DNA of 64,000 nt from JBBRVW01 sp038246545 (GTDB lineage: Bacteria; Actinomycetota; Actinomycetes; JACCUZ01), in the NCBI GenBank assembly GCA_038246545.1, contig JBBRVW010000018.1, forward strand, positions 17,289 to 81,288. Direction: 5' to 3'. Below, in pieces: positions 1 to 7,911 of the stretch. Under the pieces are notes generated by a model. That model saw only the letters and a program-made list of their open reading frames with translations. It ran no database searches and was not told the origin of the DNA. Numbering within the stretch: position 1 is the stretch's first letter; each line of letters begins with the position of its first letter. The position numbers and the translations under genes were made by a program.

Positions 1-75
1 ACGTGACCTTACCGAGAGGGTCACGGGCGGCGTGGCGGGCTGCGGCGCGGTGCCTACGGCCGGTAGACCGGAGAA

Positions 76-95
76 CCGGTCGGTAAACCGACCGG
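76..95. promoter_or_regulatory. Palindrome upstream of the sigma-factor gene
   Basis: A perfect inverted repeat, CCGGTCGGT-AA-ACCGACCGG, lies 61 bases upstream of the sigma-factor start. Further CCGG-containing copies sit just before it (around 60-80). A 2-base centre suits a protein-bound operator better than an RNA hairpin. A second, weaker inverted repeat (GTGACC / GGTCAC, 3-24) may be the terminator of a gene beyond the left edge. Which protein, if any, binds here cannot be told from the sequence. Confidence 0.4.
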
Positions 96-156
96 CCGAG
101 CCGCACGTCGTACCTGTGTGACCGGTCTGATGACGAGAGCTGCGACGAGGAGCGGC

Positions 157-672
157 ATGACCATCCCGGCGGAGCGCGTCTGGGCGGCCGACGAAGCCGT
201 GACCCAGCTCTACGCGGCGCACTACCGCTCGCTCGTCCGGCTCGGCGCCCTGCTGCTGCGCGACACCGCCGTCGCCGAGGAGGTCGTGCAGGACGCCTTC
301 GTCGCGATGCACGGCGCCTGGCGCCGGCTGCAGGACCCGGACCGGGCGCTGGCTTACCTGCGCCGGTCGGTGGTCAACGGGGCGCGGTCGGCGATGCGAC
401 GGCGCGAGGTGGCCACCAGGCTGGCGCCGCGACCGGCACCCGACGAGGCGAGCGCCGAGCACGGCGCGATGTTGGCCCTCGAGCACGCCGAGGTACTCGG
501 CGCGCTGCGTGCCCTGCCGGGGCGCCAGCGCGAGGTGCTGGTCCTGCGCTACTACGTCGACCTCTCGGAGGCCGACATCGCCGACGCCCTCGGCATCAGC
601 CGGGGAGCCGTCAAGAGCCACGCGTCCCGCGGCATGGCCGCGCTCCGCTCCGCCCTGGAGGCGACCGCATGA
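157..672 (+). CDS. SigE-family ECF RNA polymerase sigma factor
   Basis: A 171-residue sigma-70 family protein of the short actinobacterial SigE type. Region 2 (about residues 15-80) carries LYAAHYRSLVRLGALLLRD and AEEVVQDAFV. Region 4 (about 110-165) has the helix-turn-helix LPGRQREVLVLRYYVDLSE followed by ADALGISRGAVKSHASRGM. Such proteins direct RNA polymerase to a small regulon. The ATG at 157 is preferred over the GTG at 118 because GAGGAG lies 5 bases upstream and the length then matches the family. The stop overlaps the next gene in an ATGA junction, so the downstream membrane protein is translationally coupled and is the likely partner. Family assignment is secure; target genes and signal are unknown. 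Confidence 0.9.
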   Translation: MTIPAERVWAADEAVTQLYAAHYRSLVRLGALLLRDTAVAEEVVQDAFVAMHGAWRRLQDPDRALAYLRRSVVNGARSAMRRREVATRLAPRPAPDEASAEHGAMLALEHAEVLGALRALPGRQREVLVLRYYVDLSEADIADALGISRGAVKSHASRGMAALRSALEATA

Positions 673-1715
673 CCAGTCCCCACGACCCGCGCGACGGGTC
701 CCACGACGACCAGCTGGCGGCGCGACTGCGCGACGCCCTCACCTCGGAGGCCGACATGGTCCAGCCCTCGGACGACGGTCTGCAGAACATCCGCACCGGC
801 ATCGACACCGCCCACCGACCGTGGTGGCGGCACCCGGCGACGCCCGCGCTGGCGGCGGCCCTCGTGCTCGGTCTGATGGCCGGCGGCATCGCGGTCATCG
901 CCGGCGGGGGTGACGACGAGGTGACCGTCGGCCCGGCGAGCGGGACACCGACGGCCGACGACGGGACCGCCTCCCCCACGACGCCGTCGGACTCGCCGTC
1001 GACCGGCACGCCCACGCCGGTTCCGATCGAGGGCGACGTCTACGTCTACTACGTCATGGACGACGGGCAGGCGCCGCGGCTGTACCGCGAGCAGCGCCCC
1101 AACCCCGGCATGGGCCCGGTGGATGCCGCGTTGGCCACCTTGTTCAACGAGGCGCCTGTGGACCCGCAGTACCAGTCGCCGTGGCCGGCTGGCACCACGG
1201 TGCGCGACTACTCGACGTCCGGCGACACGGCCACCCTCGACGTGTCCGACTACCCCAAGTTGGGCGCGCGGGCCGAGGAGATCGCCGTCCAGCAGCTCGT
1301 CTACACCGTGACCGCCAACGACAAGGCTGTGACGAAGGTGCGTCTTCGCATCGACGGAAAGGCTCCGCCGTCCGGACACGTCGACTGGTCCCAGCCGGTC
1401 AGCCGCGCGCCGATGCTCGACGTGCAGGGCCTGATCTGGCTTCTCACGCCGACCGAGGGCGCGAGCGTGTCGTCGCCGGTCGACTTCACCGGCTACGGCA
1501 CCGCCTTCGAGGCAACGATCAGCTGGCAGCTGCGCCAGGACGGCAAGGTCGTCGACGAAGGGACGGTCATGGGTGGCTCGAACGGCGAGTTCGGGGAGTT
1601 CACCGGCTCGCTGGGCGACCCGCCGGCCGGCGACTACGAGCTGCGCGCGTTCGAGGCGTCCGCCAAGGACGGCAGCCCCCAGCACGTCGACACCAAGACC
1701 TTCACCGTCGAGTAG
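669..1715 (+). CDS. Membrane-anchored GerMN / Gmad2 domain protein, possible anti-sigma partner
   Basis: A 348-residue protein with four parts: a cytoplasmic stretch (1-52), one membrane segment (about 57-79), a Thr/Ser/Pro-rich linker (85-120), and an exported region. The exported region has a GerMN-like domain (about 121-240, with VDAALATLFN and QQLVYTVTA) and a Gmad2 immunoglobulin-like domain (about 253-345). It overlaps the sigma-factor gene by four bases (ATGA). GerMN and Gmad2 occur in envelope and sporulation lipoproteins. Here the topology, with a short cytoplasmic tail and an external domain coupled to an ECF sigma gene, resembles membrane anti-sigma factors, but the tail shows no zinc-binding HxxxCxxC motif. 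Domain calls are fairly firm; the anti-sigma role is inference. Confidence 0.75.
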   Translation: MTSPHDPRDGSHDDQLAARLRDALTSEADMVQPSDDGLQNIRTGIDTAHRPWWRHPATPALAAALVLGLMAGGIAVIAGGGDDEVTVGPASGTPTADDGTASPTTPSDSPSTGTPTPVPIEGDVYVYYVMDDGQAPRLYREQRPNPGMGPVDAALATLFNEAPVDPQYQSPWPAGTTVRDYSTSGDTATLDVSDYPKLGARAEEIAVQQLVYTVTANDKAVTKVRLRIDGKAPPSGHVDWSQPVSRAPMLDVQGLIWLLTPTEGASVSSPVDFTGYGTAFEATISWQLRQDGKVVDEGTVMGGSNGEFGEFTGSLGDPPAGDYELRAFEASAKDGSPQHVDTKTFTVE

Positions 1716-1744
1716 GCGACCCCACCCGCGGTCCTCATGACGTC

Positions 1745-1799
1745 GAGTGGCGCGAAGTGGCTGCTTCTCGACTCGTCAAGCAGCCATGTCGCGCCACTC
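1745..1799. repeat. Long palindromic intergenic element
   Basis: Two 22-base arms (1745-1766 and 1778-1799) match as inverted repeats at 20 of 22 positions around an 11-base loop. They lie between the converging ends of the GerMN gene and rsmE. The stem is much longer than the terminators elsewhere in this window, and no T-run follows on either strand. It may act as a bidirectional terminator or be a member of a dispersed palindromic repeat family. No second copy was noticed in the window. Confidence 0.65.
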
Positions 1800-1824
1800 A
1801 ACGAGGAGATGCAGCCTGTAAGCG

Positions 1825-2562
1825 TCAGGCCCAGCGGGGCGTGCGCGCCAGCAGGACGGCGAGCGCGGCCGTTCCGGCGGTGGAGGTGCGCAGCACGGTC
1901 GGCCCGAGCCGGTACGCCGCCGCCCCGGCCGCGCCGAAGACCGCAAGCTCCTCGGGGCTCAGGCCGCCCTCCGGGCCGACCACCAGCACCACCTCGCCGC
2001 TCGCGGGCGGGCCGAACGACGCGAGCGGCGCAGCGGCATCCTCGTGCAGCAGCACCCCCGCCGCAGCGCTGCTCAGCCGCTCGGCGACGGCGGCCGTCGA
2101 GGCCAGCTCGGCGACGACGGGGAACCGGGCGCGGCGGGACTGCTTCCCGGCGGCGGCGGCCGTCGTCCGCCACCGGGAGAGGGCCTTGTCGCCCCGCCCC
2201 TCGCGCCAGCGGGTGACGCAGCGGGATGCCGCCCATGGGACAACCTCGTCCACCCCGACCTCGGTCATCGTCTCGACCGCGACCTCGCCGCGGTCGCCCT
2301 TGGGCAGCGCCTGCACCACGACGAACCACGGCGAGAGCCGCGGCTCCTCGATCAGCTCGAGCACGTCGACCTCGACGGCGTCCTTCCCGGTCACCGCGGC
2401 GACCCGGCCGGTGGCCCGCCGCCCCGCGCCGTCGACGAGCACCAGCGGCTCGCCCACGCCAAGCCGGGTCACGGTCGCGGCGTGCCGGCCCTCAGGCCCG
2501 TCGAGCCGGACCCGGCCGGGCACCAGCCGGTCGCCGGGGACGACGAAGACAGGCGCGCTCAG
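1825..2562 (-). CDS. rsmE: 16S rRNA (uracil-1498-N3)-methyltransferase RsmE
   Basis: RsmE methylates U1498 in the decoding region of 16S rRNA using S-adenosylmethionine. The C-terminal half has the SPOUT-fold signatures GPEGGLSPEEL and LGPTVLRTSTAG, and the N-terminal PUA-like part contains LDGPEGRHAATVTRL. The first ATG or GTG in frame (GTG at 2523) removes part of the first strand. Thirteen codons upstream, in frame, is a CTG at 2562 that overlaps the dnaJ stop as CTGA. Translating from it gives the start SAPVFVVPGDRLV, like other family members. I therefore place the start at CTG 2562 (245 aa), although no strong Shine-Dalgarno sequence precedes it. It is the last gene of hrcA-dnaJ-rsmE. 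Confidence 0.88.
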   Translation of the reverse strand: MSAPVFVVPGDRLVPGRVRLDGPEGRHAATVTRLGVGEPLVLVDGAGRRATGRVAAVTGKDAVEVDVLELIEEPRLSPWFVVVQALPKGDRGEVAVETMTEVGVDEVVPWAASRCVTRWREGRGDKALSRWRTTAAAAGKQSRRARFPVVAELASTAAVAERLSSAAAGVLLHEDAAAPLASFGPPASGEVVLVVGPEGGLSPEELAVFGAAGAAAYRLGPTVLRTSTAGTAALAVLLARTPRWA

Positions 2563-3692
2563 CGGGCGCCGTCGTTGAAGGCGTCGCGCAGCCGGCCGAA
2601 GAAGCTCGAGCGCTGGCTGGTGACGGTGCCGACGTCGGGGCCGTCCTCGCCGCGGACGGCCGCGAGCTTGCGGAGCAGCTCCTCCTGCTCGCCGTCGAGC
2701 TTGGTCGGGGTGGCCACCTCGACGTGCACGACGAGGTCCCCGCGACCCGGGGAGCGCAGGTGCGCGACGCCGAGACCGGTGAGGGTCGAGGTCGCACCGC
2801 TCTGGGTCCCCGAGCGCAGCTCGACCGGCTTCGGCCCGTCAAGCGTCTCGATGCTCACGGTCGTGCCGAGCGCCGCGGCGGTCATCGGCACCGACACGGT
2901 GCAGTGCAGGTCGTCGCCCTGCCGGCGGAACAGGGGGTGCGGCCGCTCGACGACCTCCACGAACAGGTCGCCCGTGGGCCCGCCGCCCGGGCCCGCCTCG
3001 CCCTCGGCGGTCAGCTGGATCCGGGTGCCGGTGTCGACACCGGGCGGCACCTTCACCGTGAGGGTCCGGCGGGTCCGCACCCGCCCGTCACCACCGCACT
3101 CGTGGCAGGGCTCCGGGATGACGGTCCCGAAGCCCTGGCAGGCGGAACACGGCCGGGCGGTCATGACCTGCCCCAGGAAGCTGCGGGTCACCTGCTGGAC
3201 CTCGCCGCGGCCGTGGCAGACCTCGCACCTGCGCGGTGAGGTGCCCGGGGCGGTTCCTGCTCCGCGGCAGGTCGGGCAGCCGACGGCGGTCTCGACCTGG
3301 AGGTCGCGGGTGGCGCCGAAGGTCGACTCTGCCAGGTCGACCTCGATCCGGATGAGCGCGTCCTGGCCGCGACGCTGCCGCGGCCGGGGGCCACGTGCCT
3401 GCCCGGCACCGGCACCGAAGAAGGCGTCCATGATGTCGGAGAAGCCGAAGCCCGAACCGAACCCGCCACCGGTGGAGAACGGGTCGCCGCCGAGGTCGTG
3501 CAGCTCGCGCTTCTGGGGATCGGAGAGCACCTCGTAGGCGCGGGTGACCTCCTTGAAGCGCTCCTCCTCGCCCGGGTTCACGTCGGGGTGCAGCTGGCGG
3601 GCCAGCTTGCGGTAGGCCTTCTTGATCTCCTCGGGCGTGGCGTCGCGGGCGACGCCGAGGACCTCGTAGAAGTCCTCCTGGGTGGCGGCCAT
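2559..3692 (-). CDS. dnaJ: Chaperone protein DnaJ
   Basis: A 377-residue type I J-protein that stimulates the ATPase of DnaK. The J-domain (1-70) has the HPD motif in ARQLHPDVNPG. A Gly/Phe-rich linker follows (about 68-95), then four zinc repeats (CPTCRGAG, CEVCHGRG, CSACQGFG, CHECGGDG) and the C-terminal substrate domains. The ATG overlaps the hrcA stop (TGATG). Actinobacteria usually carry two dnaJ genes, one with dnaK-grpE and one next to hrcA; this is the hrcA-linked copy. Its transcription should follow hrcA from the CIRCE-controlled promoter. Confidence 0.97.
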   Translation of the reverse strand: MAATQEDFYEVLGVARDATPEEIKKAYRKLARQLHPDVNPGEEERFKEVTRAYEVLSDPQKRELHDLGGDPFSTGGGFGSGFGFSDIMDAFFGAGAGQARGPRPRQRRGQDALIRIEVDLAESTFGATRDLQVETAVGCPTCRGAGTAPGTSPRRCEVCHGRGEVQQVTRSFLGQVMTARPCSACQGFGTVIPEPCHECGGDGRVRTRRTLTVKVPPGVDTGTRIQLTAEGEAGPGGGPTGDLFVEVVERPHPLFRRQGDDLHCTVSVPMTAAALGTTVSIETLDGPKPVELRSGTQSGATSTLTGLGVAHLRSPGRGDLVVHVEVATPTKLDGEQEELLRKLAAVRGEDGPDVGTVTSQRSSFFGRLRDAFNDGAR

Positions 3693-4717
3693 CAGCCCTG
3701 ACCCTCGCCGACTATCCGACCGACGTACCGAGCCACCGCGCGCACCGCTCCCATCGTCCCGGGGTAGTCCATCCTGGTCGGCCCGAGGACGCCGAGCTTG
3801 GCGAGCACCTCGGACTCCGTGCCGTAGCCGACGCTGACGACCGAGGTCGTCGTCAGCCCGGCATGCGGGTTCTCGTGACCGATCCGCACCTGGAGCACGG
3901 ACGGGTCGGCGGCCTCACCGAGCAGCCGGAGCAGCACCATTTGCTCCTCCAGCGCCTCGAGGACCGGACGGATCGTCTGCGGGAAGTCCGGCCCGAACCG
4001 CGCGAGGTTGGCAGTGCCACCGAGGACGACCCGCTCCTCGGGCTCCTCGACGAGGCTCTCCAGCAGCGCCGACAGCACCGCGTTGACGGCGGGGCGCTGC
4101 TCGACGGTGAACCGCTCGGTGAGGTCCTCGAGCCGGACGGCCGCGTCGGGCAGCCGGACCCCGGCCGTCGAGGCGTTGAGCTGGGCCCGCAGCTCGCCGA
4201 GCAGCGAGTCGGGCAGCTCGGCGCCGGTCTCCACGACCCGCTGCTCGACCCGGCCGGTGCTGGTGATGAGGACGAGCAGCAGGCGCGTGGTCGACAACGG
4301 CACCAGCTCGACGTGCCGGACGCTGGACCGCGACAGCGACGGGTACTGCACCACGGCGACCTGCTGGGTCAGCGTCGCGAGCAGTCGCACCGTGCGGGTC
4401 ACGATGTCGTCGAGGTCGAGGGCGCCGTCGAGGAAGGACTGGATCGCCCGTCGCTCCGCGGTCGACAGCGGCTTCACCGTGGACAGGCGGTCGACGAACA
4501 GCCGGTAGCCCTTGTCGGTGGGGATGCGGCCCGCGCTGGTGTGCGGCTGGGCGATGTAGCCCTCGTCCTCGAGCGCGGCCATGTCGTTGCGGATCGTGGC
4601 CGGCGAGACGCCGAGGTTGTGCCGCTCGACGAGCGCCCTGGACCCGACCGGCTCCTGGGTGGACACGTAGTCCTCGACGATGGCGCGCAGGACCTCGAGC
4701 TTGCGGTCCTCGAGCAC
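3692..4717 (-). CDS. hrcA: Heat-inducible transcription repressor HrcA
   Basis: HrcA binds CIRCE operators and represses chaperone genes until heat titrates the GroE chaperonin. The N-terminal winged helix (about 1-80) includes RKLEVLRAIVEDYVS, PVGSRAL and VSPATIRNDMAALED, and the family HTSAGRIPTDKGYR stretch follows. The GTG start at 4717 is chosen because GGGAGG lies 7 bases upstream and the protein then begins right at the conserved helix (341 aa). The reading frame stays open far upstream, but that part is antisense to the DUF3097 gene. A perfect CIRCE sits 45 bases before the start, so the gene should repress itself together with dnaJ and rsmE. Confidence 0.96.
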   Translation of the reverse strand: MLEDRKLEVLRAIVEDYVSTQEPVGSRALVERHNLGVSPATIRNDMAALEDEGYIAQPHTSAGRIPTDKGYRLFVDRLSTVKPLSTAERRAIQSFLDGALDLDDIVTRTVRLLATLTQQVAVVQYPSLSRSSVRHVELVPLSTTRLLLVLITSTGRVEQRVVETGAELPDSLLGELRAQLNASTAGVRLPDAAVRLEDLTERFTVEQRPAVNAVLSALLESLVEEPEERVVLGGTANLARFGPDFPQTIRPVLEALEEQMVLLRLLGEAADPSVLQVRIGHENPHAGLTTTSVVSVGYGTESEVLAKLGVLGPTRMDYPGTMGAVRAVARYVGRIVGEGQG

Positions 4718-4761
4718 GTGCGCACCTCCCGCATCCGGTCCGGCCTCTGTCGTCCCACAGG

Positions 4762-4788
4762 CTGGCACTCCCCGCGGCAGAGTGCCAG
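4762..4788. promoter_or_regulatory. CIRCE operator for HrcA
   Basis: CTGGCACTC, nine bases, then GAGTGCCAG: a perfect 9-base inverted repeat with the N9 spacing and GCACTC/GAGTGC core of the CIRCE consensus TTAGCACTC-N9-GAGTGCTAA. It lies 45 bases upstream of the hrcA start. Autorepression of hrcA-dnaJ through this site is the expected circuit. Because it is between divergent genes, it could also affect the DUF3097 gene at 4910. Confidence 0.95.
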
Positions 4789-4909
4789 TGTACGACGGCC
4801 GCAACCGGCGCGGGCTGCCGCGACGCACCGCCCGCACCCCGGGACCGTCCGGTGCCGGACGGCGCGTCCGCTGGCGCAGGGCGACCAGGTGCCGACAGGC
4901 TGGCTCTCG

Positions 4910-5743
4910 ATGGACCGCTACCGCACGGACGTGCTCGCCCAGGGCTGGCGTCCGGCCCGACGCCCGGTGCCTACGGTCGAGGCCGGGCCCGGCCTCGTCG
5001 TCGAGGACGTCGAGACCGGGTTCTGCGGCGCGGTCGTCCGCTGCGAGAAGACCGCCGCGGGGCTGACCGTCACCCTCGAGGACCGGCACGGCAAGCATCG
5101 CGTCTTCCCGCTCGGCCCCGGCTTCCTCGTCGACGGCGCAGCGGTGCGGCTGGTCCGCCCCCGTGCACCCGGAGCGCCGGCCGGGCCGCGTCGTACCGCC
5201 TCCGGGTCGGTCGCCGTCGCCGGTCAGCGGGCCCGCGTCGCGCGGCAGAGCCGCATCTACGTCGAGGGCAAGCACGATGCCGAGCTGGTCGAGAAGGTGT
5301 GGGGCGACGACCTGCGCATCGAGGGCGTGGTCGTCGAGCATCTCGGCGGCATCGACGACCTCCCCGCGGTGGTCCGCGGCTTCGGACCCGGTCGCGACCG
5401 CCGGCTCGGCGTACTGGTCGACCACCTGGTCCCCGGCAGCAAGGAGTCCCGGCTCGCGGCGCAGGTGGTCTCGCCGCACGTCCGGGTCCTGGGCCACCCC
5501 TACGTCGACGTGTGGCAGGCCGTGCGGCCCGCCGCCCTGGGCATCGACGCCTGGCCCGAGGTTCCCCGCGGGACGCCGTGGAAGGAGGGCGTGTGCGCCG
5601 GCCTCGGCTGGCCGGTGGACCCCCCGGCTGCCTGGCGCCGGATCCTCGGCGCCGTGACGGGCTACGCCGACCTCGAGCCAAGCCTGCTCGGCCGGGTCGA
5701 GGAGCTCATCGACTTCGTCTCCGACGTGGTCGACCACCCCTAG
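4910..5743 (+). CDS. DUF3097 family protein
   Basis: A 277-residue protein of an actinobacterial family without an assigned function. An N-terminal beta-rich segment (about 1-85) binds no ligand I recognise. The central part has RIYVEGKHDAELVEKVWG, an acidic LGGIDDLPAVV turn and LGVLVDHLVPGSKES. These resemble the TOPRIM metal-binding motifs (E-G-K-x-D, then D-x-x-x-x-G) of RNase M5 and primases. The ATG at 4910 is used; an in-frame GTG at 4889 would add seven residues. It is divergent from hrcA, with the CIRCE element between them. The DUF assignment is good; the TOPRIM reading is inference. Confidence 0.85.
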   Translation: MDRYRTDVLAQGWRPARRPVPTVEAGPGLVVEDVETGFCGAVVRCEKTAAGLTVTLEDRHGKHRVFPLGPGFLVDGAAVRLVRPRAPGAPAGPRRTASGSVAVAGQRARVARQSRIYVEGKHDAELVEKVWGDDLRIEGVVVEHLGGIDDLPAVVRGFGPGRDRRLGVLVDHLVPGSKESRLAAQVVSPHVRVLGHPYVDVWQAVRPAALGIDAWPEVPRGTPWKEGVCAGLGWPVDPPAAWRRILGAVTGYADLEPSLLGRVEELIDFVSDVVDHP

Positions 5744-5783
5744 CCCGTCGAGCCGACGCGCCCCCAGCGAGAGGAACCCTGCC

Positions 5784-6662
5784 ATGACGACTCCCCCGCC
5801 CGAACCGCCCGGCGGAGCCGGCGGCGACCCGTTCGCCGCACCCACGCCGCCTGGCAGCGATCCCTACCGGCTGCCGGTCGACCCGCCGACCACGCCGCCG
5901 ACCCCACCGCCACCGACCCCACCGCCCGGCCCGGCAGCGCCGGGGTACGGCTACGGCCAGCAGCCGGCGTACGGCCAGCCGACCTACCCCGGCGGTGGCG
6001 CCGCATACGGCCAGCAGCCGCCAGGGCTCGGCGACGCGCTGACCTACGGGTGGGAGAAGTTCAAGGCCAACCTCGGTCCGATCCTCACGGCCGTGGTGAT
6101 CTACGTGGTGGGCGCGATCATCGTGTTCGGGATCCTCTACGCGACCATCTTCGCCGCTGCTCGCGGCGGCGACGCGGGCTTCGTCGGTGCGCTCTTCGTG
6201 TTCGCCCTGATGACCGTCGCGCTCGTGCTGCTGATCTTCCTCGTCCAGGCGGGACTGATCCGCGGCGCACTGGCCATCACACGGGGCGAGACACCCACGA
6301 CCCAGCACTTCTTCACGACCGACCACCTGGGACCGGTCGTCGCGGCCTCGCTGCTCATCGCGCTCGCGTCGGGGGTGGGCACGATCCTCTGCTACATCCC
6401 GGGCGTCATCGTCAGCTACCTGACGCAGTACGCGCTGTTCTTCGTCATCGACAAAGACATGGGCGCGATCGACGCGATCCGCGCCAGCGTGCAGTTCACG
6501 ATCGCGCACCCCGGCACGCTGATCGTCTTCGCCGTCGTGAGCGTCGTCATCCTCACCGTGGCCTCGATCGCGTGCCTGCTGCCGCTCCTGGTGGCCTTCC
6601 CCGTCGTCCTCATCGCGCAGGCCTACCTCTACAAGCGGCTGCAGGACGAGCCGGTCGCCTGA
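5784..6662 (+). CDS. Proline-rich integral membrane protein
   Basis: A 292-residue protein. The first ~85 residues are Pro/Gly/Gln/Tyr-rich with YGQQPAYGQP and AAYGQQPPG repeats, typical of disordered cytoplasmic tails. It then has about five or six hydrophobic segments, including PILTAVVIYVVGAIIVFGI, VFALMTVALVLLIFLVQAG and VVILTVASIACLLPLLVAF. GAGAGGAA is placed well before the ATG. The layout, glycerophosphodiester-phosphodiesterase-like membrane domain or DUF975-like, is common in actinobacteria, but I cannot assign a function. It converges on hemW with a gap of only 7 bases. Confidence 0.75.
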   Translation: MTTPPPEPPGGAGGDPFAAPTPPGSDPYRLPVDPPTTPPTPPPPTPPPGPAAPGYGYGQQPAYGQPTYPGGGAAYGQQPPGLGDALTYGWEKFKANLGPILTAVVIYVVGAIIVFGILYATIFAAARGGDAGFVGALFVFALMTVALVLLIFLVQAGLIRGALAITRGETPTTQHFFTTDHLGPVVAASLLIALASGVGTILCYIPGVIVSYLTQYALFFVIDKDMGAIDAIRASVQFTIAHPGTLIVFAVVSVVILTVASIACLLPLLVAFPVVLIAQAYLYKRLQDEPVA

Positions 6663-6669
6663 CCGGACA

Positions 6670-7890
6670 TCAGGCCAGCAGGTCGCGCACCACCGCGTCG
6701 GCGAGCAGCCGGCCGCGCAGCGTCAGGGCTGCGCGGCCGTCCTCGTGCGCGGCCGACTCGAGCCGCCCGTCGTCGACCGCGCGCCGGGCGCCGTCACGTC
6801 CGGCCGCGCTGAGCTCCGCCAACGGCAGGCCCTCGCGCAGCCGGACGGCCAGCAGCGCCCGCTCGTCCCGGCGCTGCTCGGGGGTGAGCACCTCGCGGGC
6901 CTGCGCGGGGCTGGCGCCTGCCGCGAGCCGACCGGCGTACGCCGTGGGGTGCCGCACGTTCCACCAGCGCGTGCCGCCCACGTGGCTGTGCGCTCCGGGT
7001 CCGACACCCCACCAGTCGTGGCCCTGCCAGTAGCCCACGTTGTGCCGGGCGCGCTGGTGGTCGCCGCGTGACCAGTTGCTCACCTCGTACCAGTCGTAGC
7101 CGGCCGCGGCGAGCACCTCGTCGGCGAGCAGGTAACGGTCGGCGAGCTCGTCGTCGTCCGGTGCGGGGATCTCGCACCGACGGACCTGCCCGGCCATCCG
7201 GGTCCCGTCCTCGACCACCAGCGCGTAGGCGCTGACGTGGTCGGGCGACATGGCCAGCACCGCATCGAGGCTGCGCCGCCAGTCGTCCTGCGACTCTCCG
7301 GGAGTGCCGTAGATGAGGTCGAGGCTCACCCCCTCGAAGCCTGCGGTCCGCGCCCAGGCCACAGCCTGCGGCACCCGCTCGGGGTCGTGGGTGCGGTTCA
7401 GGGTCGCGAGGACGTGCGGCACTGCCGACTGCATGCCGAAGGAGATGCGGGTGAACCCCGCGGCGCGCAGCGCCGCGAGCGACGCCTCGTCGACGCTGTC
7501 CGGGTTCGCCTCCGTGGTGACCTCCGCATCGGCACACAGCCCCAGCTCGTCCCGCACCACTCCGAGCAGCCGCCCGAGGTCGCGGGGGTCGAGCACCGTC
7601 GGGGTGCCGCCGCCGAAGAAGACGGTCGCGGCCGACACGTCGGCGTCGCCGAGCACGCGCCGGGCGAGCCGCACCTCGGCCGCCGCCGTCGACGCGTAGG
7701 ACGACTGCGACGCGCCGCCGCCGAGCTCGACTGCGGTGTAGGTGTTGAAGTCGCAGTACCCGCAGCGGGTCGCGCAGAACGGGACGTGCAGGTAGACCCC
7801 GAACGGCCGGACGCCGAGTCCGGCCAGCGCGGCAGGCGGCAGTGCCCCGTCCGTCGGCACCGGCTCGCCGTCCGGCAGCGCGGAGGGCAT
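6670..7890 (-). CDS. hemW: Radical SAM heme chaperone HemW
   Basis: A 406-residue protein formerly annotated as oxygen-independent coproporphyrinogen III oxidase. The radical SAM cluster motif is CATRCGYCDF after VYLHVPF, followed by FFGGGTPTVLDP and the TEANPDS strand. HemW binds heme and an Fe-S cluster and is thought to insert heme into target proteins. The CxxxCxxC followed by DF rather than the longer oxidase motif, and the location beside lepA, favour HemW over a true HemN. It lies 21 bases after the acyl-CoA ligase gene, at the end of the lepA-MOSC-ligase-hemW run. Confidence 0.93.
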   Translation of the reverse strand: MPSALPDGEPVPTDGALPPAALAGLGVRPFGVYLHVPFCATRCGYCDFNTYTAVELGGGASQSSYASTAAAEVRLARRVLGDADVSAATVFFGGGTPTVLDPRDLGRLLGVVRDELGLCADAEVTTEANPDSVDEASLAALRAAGFTRISFGMQSAVPHVLATLNRTHDPERVPQAVAWARTAGFEGVSLDLIYGTPGESQDDWRRSLDAVLAMSPDHVSAYALVVEDGTRMAGQVRRCEIPAPDDDELADRYLLADEVLAAAGYDWYEVSNWSRGDHQRARHNVGYWQGHDWWGVGPGAHSHVGGTRWWNVRHPTAYAGRLAAGASPAQAREVLTPEQRRDERALLAVRLREGLPLAELSAAGRDGARRAVDDGRLESAAHEDGRAALTLRGRLLADAVVRDLLA

Positions 7891-7911
7891 CAGCGCACCC
7901 TCAGGTCGACG

